Shown here: piece by piece, positions 6,970 through 13,612 of the stretch
How the letters are laid out: each line of letters opens with the position of its first letter
Position numbering within the stretch: the first letter of the stretch is position 1
Source of the DNA: an uncultured Collinsella sp.
Lineage (GTDB): Bacteria; Actinomycetota; Coriobacteriia; Coriobacteriales; Coriobacteriaceae
Direction: 5' to 3'
NCBI GenBank assembly: GCA_900754445.1
Contig: CAAECW010000036.1
Coordinates: forward strand, 1 to 15,042
DNA length: 15,042 nucleotides
Made by a program: the position numbers and the translations under genes
Notes under the pieces: model-generated
Databases searched by the model: none
What the model saw: only the letters and a program-made list of their open reading frames with translations
Told to the model about the DNA's origin: nothing

Positions 6970-7861
6970 GCCCAAGGAGACCAGCGGGCAACAGCCCGAC
7001 TCCTCGTTTATCCAGCTCGATGATCCAAAGCAAAAGGGCGCCGCTTCGGCGGCGTCCACCTCTCGTCGCAAGGCGCTCCTCGGCGTTCTGACTGCTGCAT
7101 GCACCATTCTGATCGTCGTCTCGCTGGGTTTCGTCCATCCTTCCACAAGCGGTGCCTGGTCCATCGACTGGATCATTCAGACCGTGACGGGGGAGAGCGT
7201 CGTCACCAAGGACACCAAGGCGTCTGGCTCGACTACGACTTCGGGCGAGGCCAGTTCCAAGGATTCCAAGTCATCGAATGACGCAAAAGATGAGTCCAAG
7301 GGTTCGAACGACGACAAGGACGATTCCGAGTCTTCAAACAAGGAATCGGACAAAAACTCGGATAGCAAGAAGTCCGAGGACCGGGGCGGCAAGAAGTCTG
7401 GCGATAAATCCGCTGCCCAAAATACGGGAGCCAGTGATACTTCCAATGCGTCTGGCGGTGCTTCTTCGGGCGGTGGCCAGTCGTCTGATGGAGCCTCATC
7501 CTCTAATGGTGGAAACGCCTCCTCGGGCGGCCAGAGCGGCTCACAGGAGTCCAACTACGTTACGGTGACGGTTTCGGTCACATCGAGCGCTGTGGACAAT
7601 CCTGTGTCCTCTGGTGGCACCTTTACCTTTAACGAAGGTGCTACCGTCTACGATGCCCTGTGCGCGCTGGGCCTTTCTGTCAACGCACACGGCTCATCGT
7701 ACGGCACGTATGTTTCTGCGATTGGTGGTTTGGCCGAGAAACAGTACGGCGGCACGAGCGGCTGGATGTATTCCGTCAACGGCACAACGCCCATGACGGC
7801 CTGTAGTAACTACGTTCTCTCAAACGGCGACAACGTAGTCTGGTATTACGTTACAGACTAG
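6959..7861 (+). CDS. Membrane-anchored single-domain DUF4430 (transcobalamin-like) protein
   Basis: This encodes 300 residues. ATG 6959 overlaps the previous gene by 11 bp and has AAGGG (6946-6950) 8 nt upstream; a GTG at 6950 is less well placed. The layout is a hydrophilic cytoplasmic N-terminus (1-37), one hydrophobic helix (~38-60, KALLGVLTAACTILIVVSLG), and a long Ser/Asp/Lys/Gly-rich spacer to ~198. One DUF4430 domain (199-300) follows, with FNEGATVYDAL, SGWMYSVNG and a terminal NGDNVVWYYVTD, all typical of the family. There is no lipobox cysteine, so it is probably a type II signal-anchored protein with the domain outside. The overlap puts it under the same cobalamin riboswitch as the larger protein. 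It may hand ligand to, or share it with, the larger protein or a transporter, but no transporter gene is in the window. Confidence 0.87.
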   Translation: MPDKPKETSGQQPDSSFIQLDDPKQKGAASAASTSRRKALLGVLTAACTILIVVSLGFVHPSTSGAWSIDWIIQTVTGESVVTKDTKASGSTTTSGEASSKDSKSSNDAKDESKGSNDDKDDSESSNKESDKNSDSKKSEDRGGKKSGDKSAAQNTGASDTSNASGGASSGGGQSSDGASSSNGGNASSGGQSGSQESNYVTVTVSVTSSAVDNPVSSGGTFTFNEGATVYDALCALGLSVNAHGSSYGTYVSAIGGLAEKQYGGTSGWMYSVNGTTPMTACSNYVLSNGDNVVWYYVTD

Positions 7862-7883
7862 AGGCCTCGACATAGCGCGCCAG

Positions 7884-7921
7884 ACGGGCGGTTCGGACCA
7901 ACATCCTAGCCGCCCGTTTTT
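7884..7921 (+). terminator. Intrinsic terminator of the DUF4430 operon
   Basis: ACGGGCGG (7884-7891) pairs with CCGCCCGT (7910-7917), followed by TTTTT (7917-7921). It starts 22 nt after the stop codon of the second DUF4430 gene. Confidence 0.85.
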
Positions 7922-7956
7922 CATGCGAATGGGACTGGATCGCCGGGTCTCTCGGC

Positions 7957-7994
7957 AAACAAAAAACCGGTTGGAACGGGAATTCCAACCGGTT
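7957..7994 (-). terminator. Intrinsic terminator of the minus-strand gtrA gene
   Basis: AACCGGTTGGAA (7965-7976) and TTCCAACCGGTT (7983-7994) form a perfect 12-bp stem around a 6-nt loop. Read on the minus strand it is followed by a T-rich run (complement of 7957-7966) and lies 26 nt beyond the gtrA stop. Confidence 0.88.
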
Positions 7995-8020
7995 ATACAT
8001 TCAAGCAAATAGTGAATCGA

Positions 8021-8428
8021 CTACGACCGTGCGCCCTCGAGGAAGAAGCGGCGGCTGAAGTAGTTGTACCAGGTGACGAGGAATGTGGCGATGGCCTTCA
8101 TGGCCTGGTAGCCGATGCTCAAAAACGTGACGCCCACAAACATGTACAGGTCGTTGAGGCCCAGGCCGATCACCGACAGGATGGTGAAGATCGTGAACTC
8201 GCGCTTGCGGCTCATGCCTTCGCGGTGGTCGAACACGTACTTCATGCTGAGCCAGTAGTTGACCACGACGGACGTGATAAACGAAACCGTGGTGCTCATC
8301 AAAAAGTCGAGGTGGAACAGCTCGACGAGCGCAATGAGCATGCCCCAGTCGATGCCAAAGGAGATAAGACCCACGACGGCAAACTTGAGGAACTGCTTGG
8401 TATGAGGTTGTGCCAGCGCCTTGCGCAC
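8021..8428 (-). CDS. GtrA-family membrane protein (copy 1)
   Basis: This 135-residue protein has four predicted membrane helices at about 13-36, 43-62, 76-98 and 105-124 and basic ends (FSRRFFLEG at the C-terminus). That is the size and topology of GtrA proteins. GtrA-family members are thought to move polyprenyl-phosphate-linked sugars across the membrane for O-antigen, teichoic acid or wall polysaccharide modification. Characteristic segments are FLKFAVVGLISFGIDW near the start and NYWLSMKYVFDHREGMSRKREF in the middle. The start is GTG at 8428; no upstream in-frame start is available and the ribosome site (GGATGT) is weak. A closely similar paralogue lies upstream at 8648-9043. No glycosyltransferase gene is next to it, so the substrate cannot be guessed. 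Confidence 0.87.
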   Translation of the reverse strand: MRKALAQPHTKQFLKFAVVGLISFGIDWGMLIALVELFHLDFLMSTTVSFITSVVVNYWLSMKYVFDHREGMSRKREFTIFTILSVIGLGLNDLYMFVGVTFLSIGYQAMKAIATFLVTWYNYFSRRFFLEGARS

Positions 8429-8434
8429 GTAATC

Positions 8435-8557
8435 ACATCCAATGCGTTGATGAATCGAGCAGAGGATACTTTAGAGCTTTTACAAGGGAAACGTAAGGTC
8501 TTTGCCAAGAACTATATGAACTCGCCAAATTTTCAAGAGCTAATCCGCAAACGTTGA
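8435..8557 (+). pseudogene. Possible 3' remnant of a lost plus-strand gene, unidentified
   Basis: An AT-rich patch (about 37% GC over 8461-8520 by hand count) lies between the two gtrA copies. The plus frame ending at the TGA 8555-8557 reads as a plausible helical protein tail: NRAEDTLELLQGKRKVFAKN, then YMNSPNFQELIRKR. Codons such as TTA, CTA, CAA and AAA differ from neighbouring genes. There is no ribosome site at the internal ATG 8450, and the recognisable peptide stops where gtrA begins at 8428. This suggests the C-terminus of a transferred gene cut off at the junction. I do not recognise the family. The alternative is ordinary AT-rich leader DNA for gtrA that reads as protein by chance. 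Confidence 0.33.
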
Positions 8558-8581
8558 AAATTTGCCCGTAAACGAGCGACA

Positions 8582-8621
8582 CCCACGGACGATACTGCGC
8601 TGAGTGCGCGTCGTCCGTGGG
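8582..8621. other. Strong hairpin downstream of gtrA copy 2
   Basis: CCCACGGACGA (8582-8592) pairs perfectly with TCGTCCGTGGG (8611-8621). A nested GCGC/GCGC pairing (8597-8600 with 8606-8609) lies in the loop. The hairpin is 26 nt past the minus-strand stop of gtrA copy 2. The flanking T content is low, so it is either a weak terminator or an mRNA-stabilising element. Confidence 0.5.
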
Positions 8622-8647
8622 CGCCGTAATGCTACAGGGGTTTCGAG

Positions 8648-9043
8648 CTATTTTGTCTCGTCGCCCTCCAGGAAGATTTTTCGGGTCACAAAGTTGTAGA
8701 CCATGACAAGCGCGGTGGCACAGATCTTGGCGATATTGGCCTCGAGTCCCAGGCCGGCGTTGAGCGCCAGCACGATGCCATCGTTGAGCACCAAACCGAT
8801 CACGGACAGCACGACAAAGATGATGAACTCGCGGCGGCGGCTCATGCCTTCCTTGTGCGCAAACACGTATTTCATGCTTGCGAGGTAGTTAAAGATGAGT
8901 GAGATGATAAAGCCGCTGGTGTTGGCGATTAGGATGTTGAGGCCCAGACCGTAGTGGAGCAGATTCATAATGCCAAAGTCGATAACCGTGGCAATGACAC
9001 CGACGACGCCAAATTTCATAATCTGCGCAAGGAGCTTTTGCAT
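8648..9043 (-). CDS. GtrA-family membrane protein (copy 2)
   Basis: This 131-residue protein has four predicted membrane helices and is clearly paralogous to copy 1. Both share SMKYVF.H.EGMSR.REF, LSVIGL.LND and a C-terminal R(K/R).FLEG. The ATG at 9043 is chosen because AAGGCAGG lies just upstream and the protein then begins MQKLLAQIMKFGVVGVI, as GtrA proteins usually do. A TTG at 9106 would add 21 residues, but its reading would run through a perfect 10-bp hairpin. The gene follows fbp on the same strand with a 78-nt gap. As for copy 1, a role in translocating lipid-linked sugar is known for the family, not shown here. Confidence 0.87.
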   Translation of the reverse strand: MQKLLAQIMKFGVVGVIATVIDFGIMNLLHYGLGLNILIANTSGFIISLIFNYLASMKYVFAHKEGMSRRREFIIFVVLSVIGLVLNDGIVLALNAGLGLEANIAKICATALVMVYNFVTRKIFLEGDETK

Positions 9044-9072
9044 GGTACCTGCCTTAAGCTGGCGCCGAAGCG

Positions 9073-9115
9073 CCGCGGGGATGACAAACTTAGCAAGTTT
9101 AGCCAATCCCCGCGG
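9073..9115 (-). terminator. Hairpin just after fbp, terminator-like but without a U-tract
   Basis: CCGCGGGGAT (9073-9082) and ATCCCCGCGG (9106-9115) are perfect complements. A second pair, AAACTT (9086-9091) and AAGTTT (9095-9100), nests inside the loop. It begins 6 nt after the fbp stop. The minus-strand sequence beyond it is GC-rich, so efficient intrinsic termination is doubtful; it may attenuate read-through into gtrA copy 2 or protect the fbp transcript end. Confidence 0.5.
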
Positions 9116-9121
9116 GTGGTG

Positions 9122-11038
9122 CTAGGCGCGCTCCTCGATAGCACCGTTTCTATATGCATCGAGCAGCTGGCGCAGGTCCTGGATCTGGCTGCGAATCTTG
9201 GCGCCAGTATCGGTGTCGCTCACCATGCGGCGACGGTCTGCTTGGTCAAAACGGTTGGTCTCGCTCTCGATGTCCACGTTGCGCGTGAGTGCCTCGGCAA
9301 CCGTCGTAAAGGCCCGGTGCGACTTGAGGCGGCAGCCGCGCGAGCTCGAGATGAGCGTATAGCCGGCGATGCCCGTCTTGGGATGGTAAGCGCGGCAGAA
9401 GCCGCCATCGATGACCAGTAGCTTGCCCTCGGCGCGGATGGGCTGCTCACCCTTGGTGGTTTTAACGGGCGTGTGGCCGTTGATGATGTGGCCGGTCGGC
9501 GAGCATGCCATGGCCGCGACGCCAAACTCGCGCATGATATCATCGCAGACCGAGGGCGACTTGGTAAGCGTAAAGTACGGGTCCATCGGCTCGACCCAGG
9601 TGCTCTTATCGGCGATATAGGCGCGCTCAAAGGTACGCACCAGGCGTCCGCTGGCGGGTGAATTGAAGCCAATCCACAGGTACCACATCCAGTCGAGGGC
9701 ATCGCGGTCGCCCACGCGCCACGCGCGGCGGGCGATGTGGTCGCAAAAATCGAGATAATCGCGGCCAGCGTGCCAGGTGCCCAGGCAGTTCATACTGCTG
9801 AAGGTGCCGTCTTCGTTGAGTGGAACGCAGCCGTGGAAGAGCAGGTTGCCGTTGGCGACCTTGTACATCGAGCCGTGGGTGTAGAGGAAATCGATATGGC
9901 GATGCAGGTGATCGGCGGTGACAAACTCGGACACGAGCTTGTCGATGATGTGCTGCTCCTGAGACGTGAGCGTGTAGGGGTCCGCCGGGTCGACGGTGGG
10001 GAAGTCGTTGGTCGTGAGCGGCCACACGCTGCCGTCGGCGAGCGTGACCGTGCCGGTGTCGTGGTCGATCTTGTCGAGTAACAGGCGGTCGGTCATATCG
10101 AACTCGGGGTGGCGCTGGATAATCTGGCCCTCGAGCTTAAAGAGCAGCACGTTGATGGCCTTGATCAGCGGGGTGATGGACTCACCGGCGGTGTAGGTGG
10201 CATCGGCAAAGGCGACAAGCTCACGCAGCGAGATGCCGTAGTCGTTCTCCAGGATCTCGTAGTTGTCGTAGCGTAGGTTGTTGCGCAACACCGTGGCGAT
10301 GCAGGCGGGCTCACCGGCCGCAGCGCCCATCCACAGTAGGTCGTGGTTGCCCCACTGGATGTCGAGTGAATGGTAGGTGAGCAGACGGTCCATAATCTTG
10401 GCCGCGCCGCCGCCGCGGTCGAAGATGTCGCCCACCAGGTGCAGGTGGTCGACGGCCAGGCGCTTGATGAGCGAGGCGAGCGACTCGATAAAGTCGTCGG
10501 CGCTGGCGGTCTCCAGGATGGACTCCACGATGCGCTCGTGATAGCGCACGCGATAGTTGTTCTCGTCCGGGTGCGTGTGCAACAACTCGTCGATGATATA
10601 GGCGTAGTCGCGCGGGATGGCCTTACGCACCTTGGAGCGCGTGTAGCGGCTTGAAAGCGAGCGAGCGACCATGATGAGCTGGTCAAGCATCGTCTTGTAC
10701 CAAGTTGGCGAGTCCTCGCGCTGGCTGCGGACCAGGTCGATCTTCTCGCGCGGGTAGTAGATGAGCGTGCACAGCTCGCCCTTTTCGTCAAAGGAGAGCG
10801 TGTCGCCAAAAATTTCGTCGACATGCTCGCGCACGACGCCCGAGCAGTTGTTGAGGATGTGCATAAAGGCTTCGTACTCGCCATGCACGTCGCTCATAAA
10901 ATGCTCGGTGCCCTTGGGTAGGTTGAGGATGGCCGAGAGGTTGATAATTTCGGTAAACGCGGATTGTTCGGTGGGGAACTGTCTCGACAGCAGGCGCAGA
11001 TACTTGAAGTCTTGCGGGTTGCGATCGAATGCGACCAT
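9122..11038 (-). CDS. fbp: Class III fructose-1,6-bisphosphatase
   Basis: This 638-residue protein is the normal length for the class III (Bacillus-type, FBPase_2) enzyme, which hydrolyses fructose 1,6-bisphosphate to fructose 6-phosphate in gluconeogenesis. It is a calcineurin-like metallophosphatase. The metal motifs are visible as SDVHGEYE (D50, H52), GDIFDRG (203-209) and GNHDLLWMG (230-238). Later segments GTWHAGRDYLDFCDHIARRA, NGHTPVKTTKGEQPI and DGGFCRAYHPKTGIAGYTL are typical of the family. ATG 11038 has GGAAGGTG about 6 nt upstream; the longer frame to 11083 runs into the upstream inverted repeat and is not supported. The gene diverges from degV, and its leader carries a 10-bp inverted repeat that may be an operator. 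Confidence 0.95.
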   Translation of the reverse strand: MVAFDRNPQDFKYLRLLSRQFPTEQSAFTEIINLSAILNLPKGTEHFMSDVHGEYEAFMHILNNCSGVVREHVDEIFGDTLSFDEKGELCTLIYYPREKIDLVRSQREDSPTWYKTMLDQLIMVARSLSSRYTRSKVRKAIPRDYAYIIDELLHTHPDENNYRVRYHERIVESILETASADDFIESLASLIKRLAVDHLHLVGDIFDRGGGAAKIMDRLLTYHSLDIQWGNHDLLWMGAAAGEPACIATVLRNNLRYDNYEILENDYGISLRELVAFADATYTAGESITPLIKAINVLLFKLEGQIIQRHPEFDMTDRLLLDKIDHDTGTVTLADGSVWPLTTNDFPTVDPADPYTLTSQEQHIIDKLVSEFVTADHLHRHIDFLYTHGSMYKVANGNLLFHGCVPLNEDGTFSSMNCLGTWHAGRDYLDFCDHIARRAWRVGDRDALDWMWYLWIGFNSPASGRLVRTFERAYIADKSTWVEPMDPYFTLTKSPSVCDDIMREFGVAAMACSPTGHIINGHTPVKTTKGEQPIRAEGKLLVIDGGFCRAYHPKTGIAGYTLISSSRGCRLKSHRAFTTVAEALTRNVDIESETNRFDQADRRRMVSDTDTGAKIRSQIQDLRQLLDAYRNGAIEERA

Positions 11039-11065
11039 GAAACACCTTCCGATGGGGCTGGTAAA

Positions 11066-11095
11066 ACTGATAAACAGCGTCAAACGTTTATCAGT
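11066..11095. promoter_or_regulatory. Perfect 10-bp inverted repeat upstream of fbp (candidate operator)
   Basis: ACTGATAAAC (11066-11075) and GTTTATCAGT (11086-11095) are exact complements separated by 10 bp and lie 28 bp before the fbp start. On the minus strand GATAAA inside the first half could be a -10 element, so a bound regulator would block RNA polymerase. The same strand has TTTT directly after the second arm, so a weak leader attenuator is an alternative. Confidence 0.5.
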
Positions 11096-11321
11096 ATGCG
11101 CCGCTTTTGTTTCGATTTTGCGCCGGCGGCTGAATTGTCGGCTGAACGGTTTGGTAAATCGATTTAGTTGAGGTGGATATGGCGGTTGAGTGGAGACGAC
11201 AGAAGGTGTTTTCTCAGATATTTATGCGTGGGGCCGGTGGAGACGATGGTGGTAAAGATGTTCGCTATTTTTGGTTCGATTTGGTAAATAGTGGACATAT
11301 GTACCGTATGTAGGCTCACTG

Positions 11322-11330
11322 TGCGATAAT
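11322..11330 (+). promoter_or_regulatory. Candidate extended -10 promoter for degV
   Basis: TGCGATAAT (11322-11330) fits an extended -10 element and would start transcription near 11337, about 20 nt before the ATG at 11359. No good -35 is visible 17 bp upstream. The rest of 11096-11321 holds no gene that I can support. It contains paired short direct repeats (TTTGGTAAAT at 11150 and 11280; GTGGAGACGA at 11190 and 11237) and the palindrome ACATATGT at 11295-11302. Confidence 0.4.
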
Positions 11331-11358
11331 TTGCGCAGCAATGAGTAAGGAGCCTCAT

Positions 11359-12249
11359 ATGAGTGATTTTGTCCTGACCTGTGAATCCGCCGCCGACCGA
11401 ACCCGTGAGTTCTTTGCGTCGCGCAATATCCCTGTCGTGTGTTTTCATTACGAGATCGACGATGTTGTCCATACGGACGATCTGTATCAGTCGATTACGC
11501 CGGACAAGTTTTTTGCCCAGATTGCCGCGGGCGCCATGCCCAAGACGTCTCAGGTGAGCGTGGGTGAGTACAAGGAGTTTTGGGAGCCGTTTGTTGCCGA
11601 GGGTAAAGACGTGCTGCACCTGGCGTTGTCGTCGGGTATTTCGGGCACGTATGGATCGGCCTGCGTTGCGGCGCAGATGCTCGCGGATCGCTATCCCCAG
11701 GGCGGCAAGGTGCGCGTCATCGATTCGCTGGCGGCGTCTTCGGGCTTTGGCCTGTTGCTGGAATATGCCGCCGACGTGCGCGATAGCGGGGCTTCACTCG
11801 ACGAGACGGCTGCCTGGATCGAGGAGCACAAACTCAACCTGCACCACTGGTTCTTCTCGACCGATCTGTCGAGCTATCTACGAGGCGGTCGCATTTCGGC
11901 TGCGAGTGCGATCATCGGCACGGCGCTTAAGATTTGCCCGCTTATGACGGTCGATTGCGAAGGTAAGCTGTCGCCGCGTGAGAAGATTCGCACCAAGAAG
12001 CGCGCGATTTCCGAGATGGCTAAGACCATGATGGCACACGTGCAGGGCGGTACGGATTATTCGGGTAAGTGCATCATGTCGCACTCGGCGTGCCGCGAGG
12101 ATGCCGAGGCAGTTGCGGCGCTGATTGAGGAACAGGTTCCGCAGCTTAAAGGCAAGATTGAGATTAATGACATCGGTACTCTGATTGGCTCGCATACCGG
12201 ACCTGGTACGGTGGCGCTCTTCTTTATGGGCGACAAGCGCGTGGATTAA
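11359..12249 (+). CDS. DegV family (FakB-like) fatty-acid-binding protein
   Basis: This 296-residue protein is the usual DegV length. ATG 11359 has AAGGAG (11347-11352) 6 nt upstream; the ATG at 11341 precedes that site and is rejected. The N-terminal lobe starts MSDFVLTCESAADRT and has the ligand-contact segments PKTSQ (61-65) and ALSSGISGTYGSA (89-101). Middle segments VIDSLAASSGFGLLL and WFFSTDLSSYLRGGRISAAS and the C-terminal IGSHTGPGTVALFF are standard family features. DegV proteins bind a fatty acyl chain; FakB members present it to the kinase FakA for phosphorylation and phospholipid synthesis. No fakA is in the window, so the partner is unknown. The gene is monocistronic and faces the next minus-strand gene across a shared hairpin. 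Confidence 0.92.
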   Translation: MSDFVLTCESAADRTREFFASRNIPVVCFHYEIDDVVHTDDLYQSITPDKFFAQIAAGAMPKTSQVSVGEYKEFWEPFVAEGKDVLHLALSSGISGTYGSACVAAQMLADRYPQGGKVRVIDSLAASSGFGLLLEYAADVRDSGASLDETAAWIEEHKLNLHHWFFSTDLSSYLRGGRISAASAIIGTALKICPLMTVDCEGKLSPREKIRTKKRAISEMAKTMMAHVQGGTDYSGKCIMSHSACREDAEAVAALIEEQVPQLKGKIEINDIGTLIGSHTGPGTVALFFMGDKRVD

Positions 12250-12290
12250 TTTGCCCCATCACGTCGCTGCATGATTGCTCAAACGAAAAC

Positions 12291-12318
12291 GGCCCGCCTC
12301 ACGTTTGTGGGGCGGGCC
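12291..12318. terminator. Shared (bidirectional) terminator between degV and the hydrolase-like gene
   Basis: GGCCCGCCTCAC (12291-12302) pairs with GTGGGGCGGGCC (12307-12318), a 12-bp stem with one G-T pair and a GTTT loop. On the minus strand it is followed by GTTTTCGTTT and on the plus strand by a weaker GATGTTTT. It sits between two convergent stop codons. Confidence 0.85.
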
Positions 12319-12329
12319 AAGATGTTTTG

Positions 12330-13421
12330 CTAGCGCTTCTTTCCGCGGAAGAAAAAGCCGTGCAGTGACGGCTTGAGGCCGCGGTTGGCGCGATGCTCCT
12401 CGACGCGCTCGTGGATCGAAGCGACGCGCTCGATGACTTCGTCGGGAATCGGCACGTCGGGATTCATGTTCTCGACCTGGCTGACTTCGGCGGCGGCGAC
12501 CTGGTCGATAATGGGCACATCGTCGCGCGAGATGACAGGTGTGGCGTCTTCCTTCATCTTGCGATAGCGCTGCATCATGTCGGCCTGTAGCTGCTGGGCC
12601 GAAGGCGGCGTCCAGATGATGGCGTTGGCGCCGGCGGCGATGGTTTCGCGGATGCTCTCGGGCGTCTTGCCGCCCGGCGCGATGAGCGGCAGGTTGGGAT
12701 AGTGCTCGCGCAGCTCGCGTAGGACCTGCGGTGTGTTTTTGCCGGCCGCGATGTTGAGAATCTTGGCTCCGGCGCGCACCTTGGCATGCGCATCGTCGTC
12801 GCAACGTACGACCGTGGCGATGACAGGGATGTCGGCGATGTTGGTGATGTGCTCGACCATCCCGGCGGTGGCGGGGGAGTTGACCACGCAGCCCGCCGCG
12901 CCCTGCATCTCGGAGACGGCTGCCATCTGCACGGAGCGCTTACCGGTCGTAGTTCCGCCGCCCACGCCTACAAAGACCGGGCACTCGGCGACGGTCAACA
13001 GTGCCTGCGTAATGGCCGGCTGCGGCGTGAAGGGGTAAACGGCAAAGACGGCATCGGCGTTGGAGTTGCGGATAACCGCGACATCGGTGGTGTAAATGAG
13101 CGACTTGATGCGGCGGCCGAAGAGCGTAAAGCCGCTGGCCTCCTCGATCTCGTCGGGCATGCGAAGGGCCGCCTTGCGCAAACGTCCGTCGATGGGCAGT
13201 GGCTCCATGGGGAGCAGTCCGTTGGGGGTCACGGCTACCTGGGGCTCGGTGAACTCGTCTGCGAGCTCGACCTCGGAGAAATCGACCGAGGCGACGATGT
13301 CCTCGTGAACCTCGGCGGGCACATCGATGGGAGCTTGGTCGTTTGCCACGGCAGGCGTGTCGAAGGAGCTGGTGCCGACGAAGGCGTCGACGCGCTCATT
13401 TAGATCGTTGAGGGTATCCAT
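12330..13421 (-). CDS. TIM-barrel 'hydrolase'-family protein with N- and C-terminal extensions
   Basis: This encodes a 363-residue protein. The central ~210 residues (about 80-290) look like a small TIM-barrel family often annotated simply as 'hydrolase' in Clostridia and Coriobacteria. Visible segments are FGRRIKSLIYTTDVAVIRN, VYPFTPQPAITQAL, CPVFVGVGGGTTTGKR and ILNIAAGKNTPQVL. IAPGGKTPESIRETIAAGAN (247-266) resembles the phosphate-binding loop of KDPG-aldolase-type and ribulose-phosphate-binding barrels. No reaction can be assigned. The first ~80 residues are acidic and probably disordered, and the last ~70 are acidic/helical with a basic FFFRGKKR end; both lie outside the core. The start ATG 13421 lacks a good ribosome site; ATG 13208 (M72) would remove most of the extension but is no better supported. 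Confidence 0.72.
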   Translation of the reverse strand: MDTLNDLNERVDAFVGTSSFDTPAVANDQAPIDVPAEVHEDIVASVDFSEVELADEFTEPQVAVTPNGLLPMEPLPIDGRLRKAALRMPDEIEEASGFTLFGRRIKSLIYTTDVAVIRNSNADAVFAVYPFTPQPAITQALLTVAECPVFVGVGGGTTTGKRSVQMAAVSEMQGAAGCVVNSPATAGMVEHITNIADIPVIATVVRCDDDAHAKVRAGAKILNIAAGKNTPQVLRELREHYPNLPLIAPGGKTPESIRETIAAGANAIIWTPPSAQQLQADMMQRYRKMKEDATPVISRDDVPIIDQVAAAEVSQVENMNPDVPIPDEVIERVASIHERVEEHRANRGLKPSLHGFFFRGKKR

Positions 13422-13571
13422 GGAGGCTCGATTCTATGTGATAACGGCCGGCGCTATGCAGCCGGAATTGCGAATGCTAAATCGTTTGACGAGTTGATTT
13501 TTCCCCGCCGCGCCATCCGTTAGACCGAAGGGCCGGCGAACGTGAAGGAGCTGTGGTGGCGGGGATCGAGG

Positions 13572-13580
13572 TGCTATCTT
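13572..13580 (+). promoter_or_regulatory. Weak extended -10 candidate for the small membrane peptide gene
   Basis: TGCTATCTT (13572-13580) resembles an extended -10 element and would give a leader of about 27 nt before ATG 13613. There is no clear -35. The remaining 13422-13571 between the divergent genes shows no further gene. Confidence 0.25.
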
Positions 13581-13612
13581 GAAAGTCCCGTTTAAAAGAG
13601 AGGTGACGCGGT

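Noticed and set aside
4903..7176. Long minus-strand open frame (757 codons) opposite the propeller and linker region
   Set aside because: It is antisense to the PQQ-like propeller, InlB repeat and KSD linker; its Arg/Ile/Val-rich translation has no recognisable domain or ribosome site.
7884..7994. The two adjacent hairpins as an attachment site or mobile-element end
   Set aside because: Each has a U-tract in the proper direction for one of two convergent genes, so a pair of ordinary terminators explains them.
11341..11358. ATG 11341 as the degV start
   Set aside because: The AAGGAG ribosome site lies after it and is ideally placed for ATG 11359, which also gives the standard DegV N-terminus.
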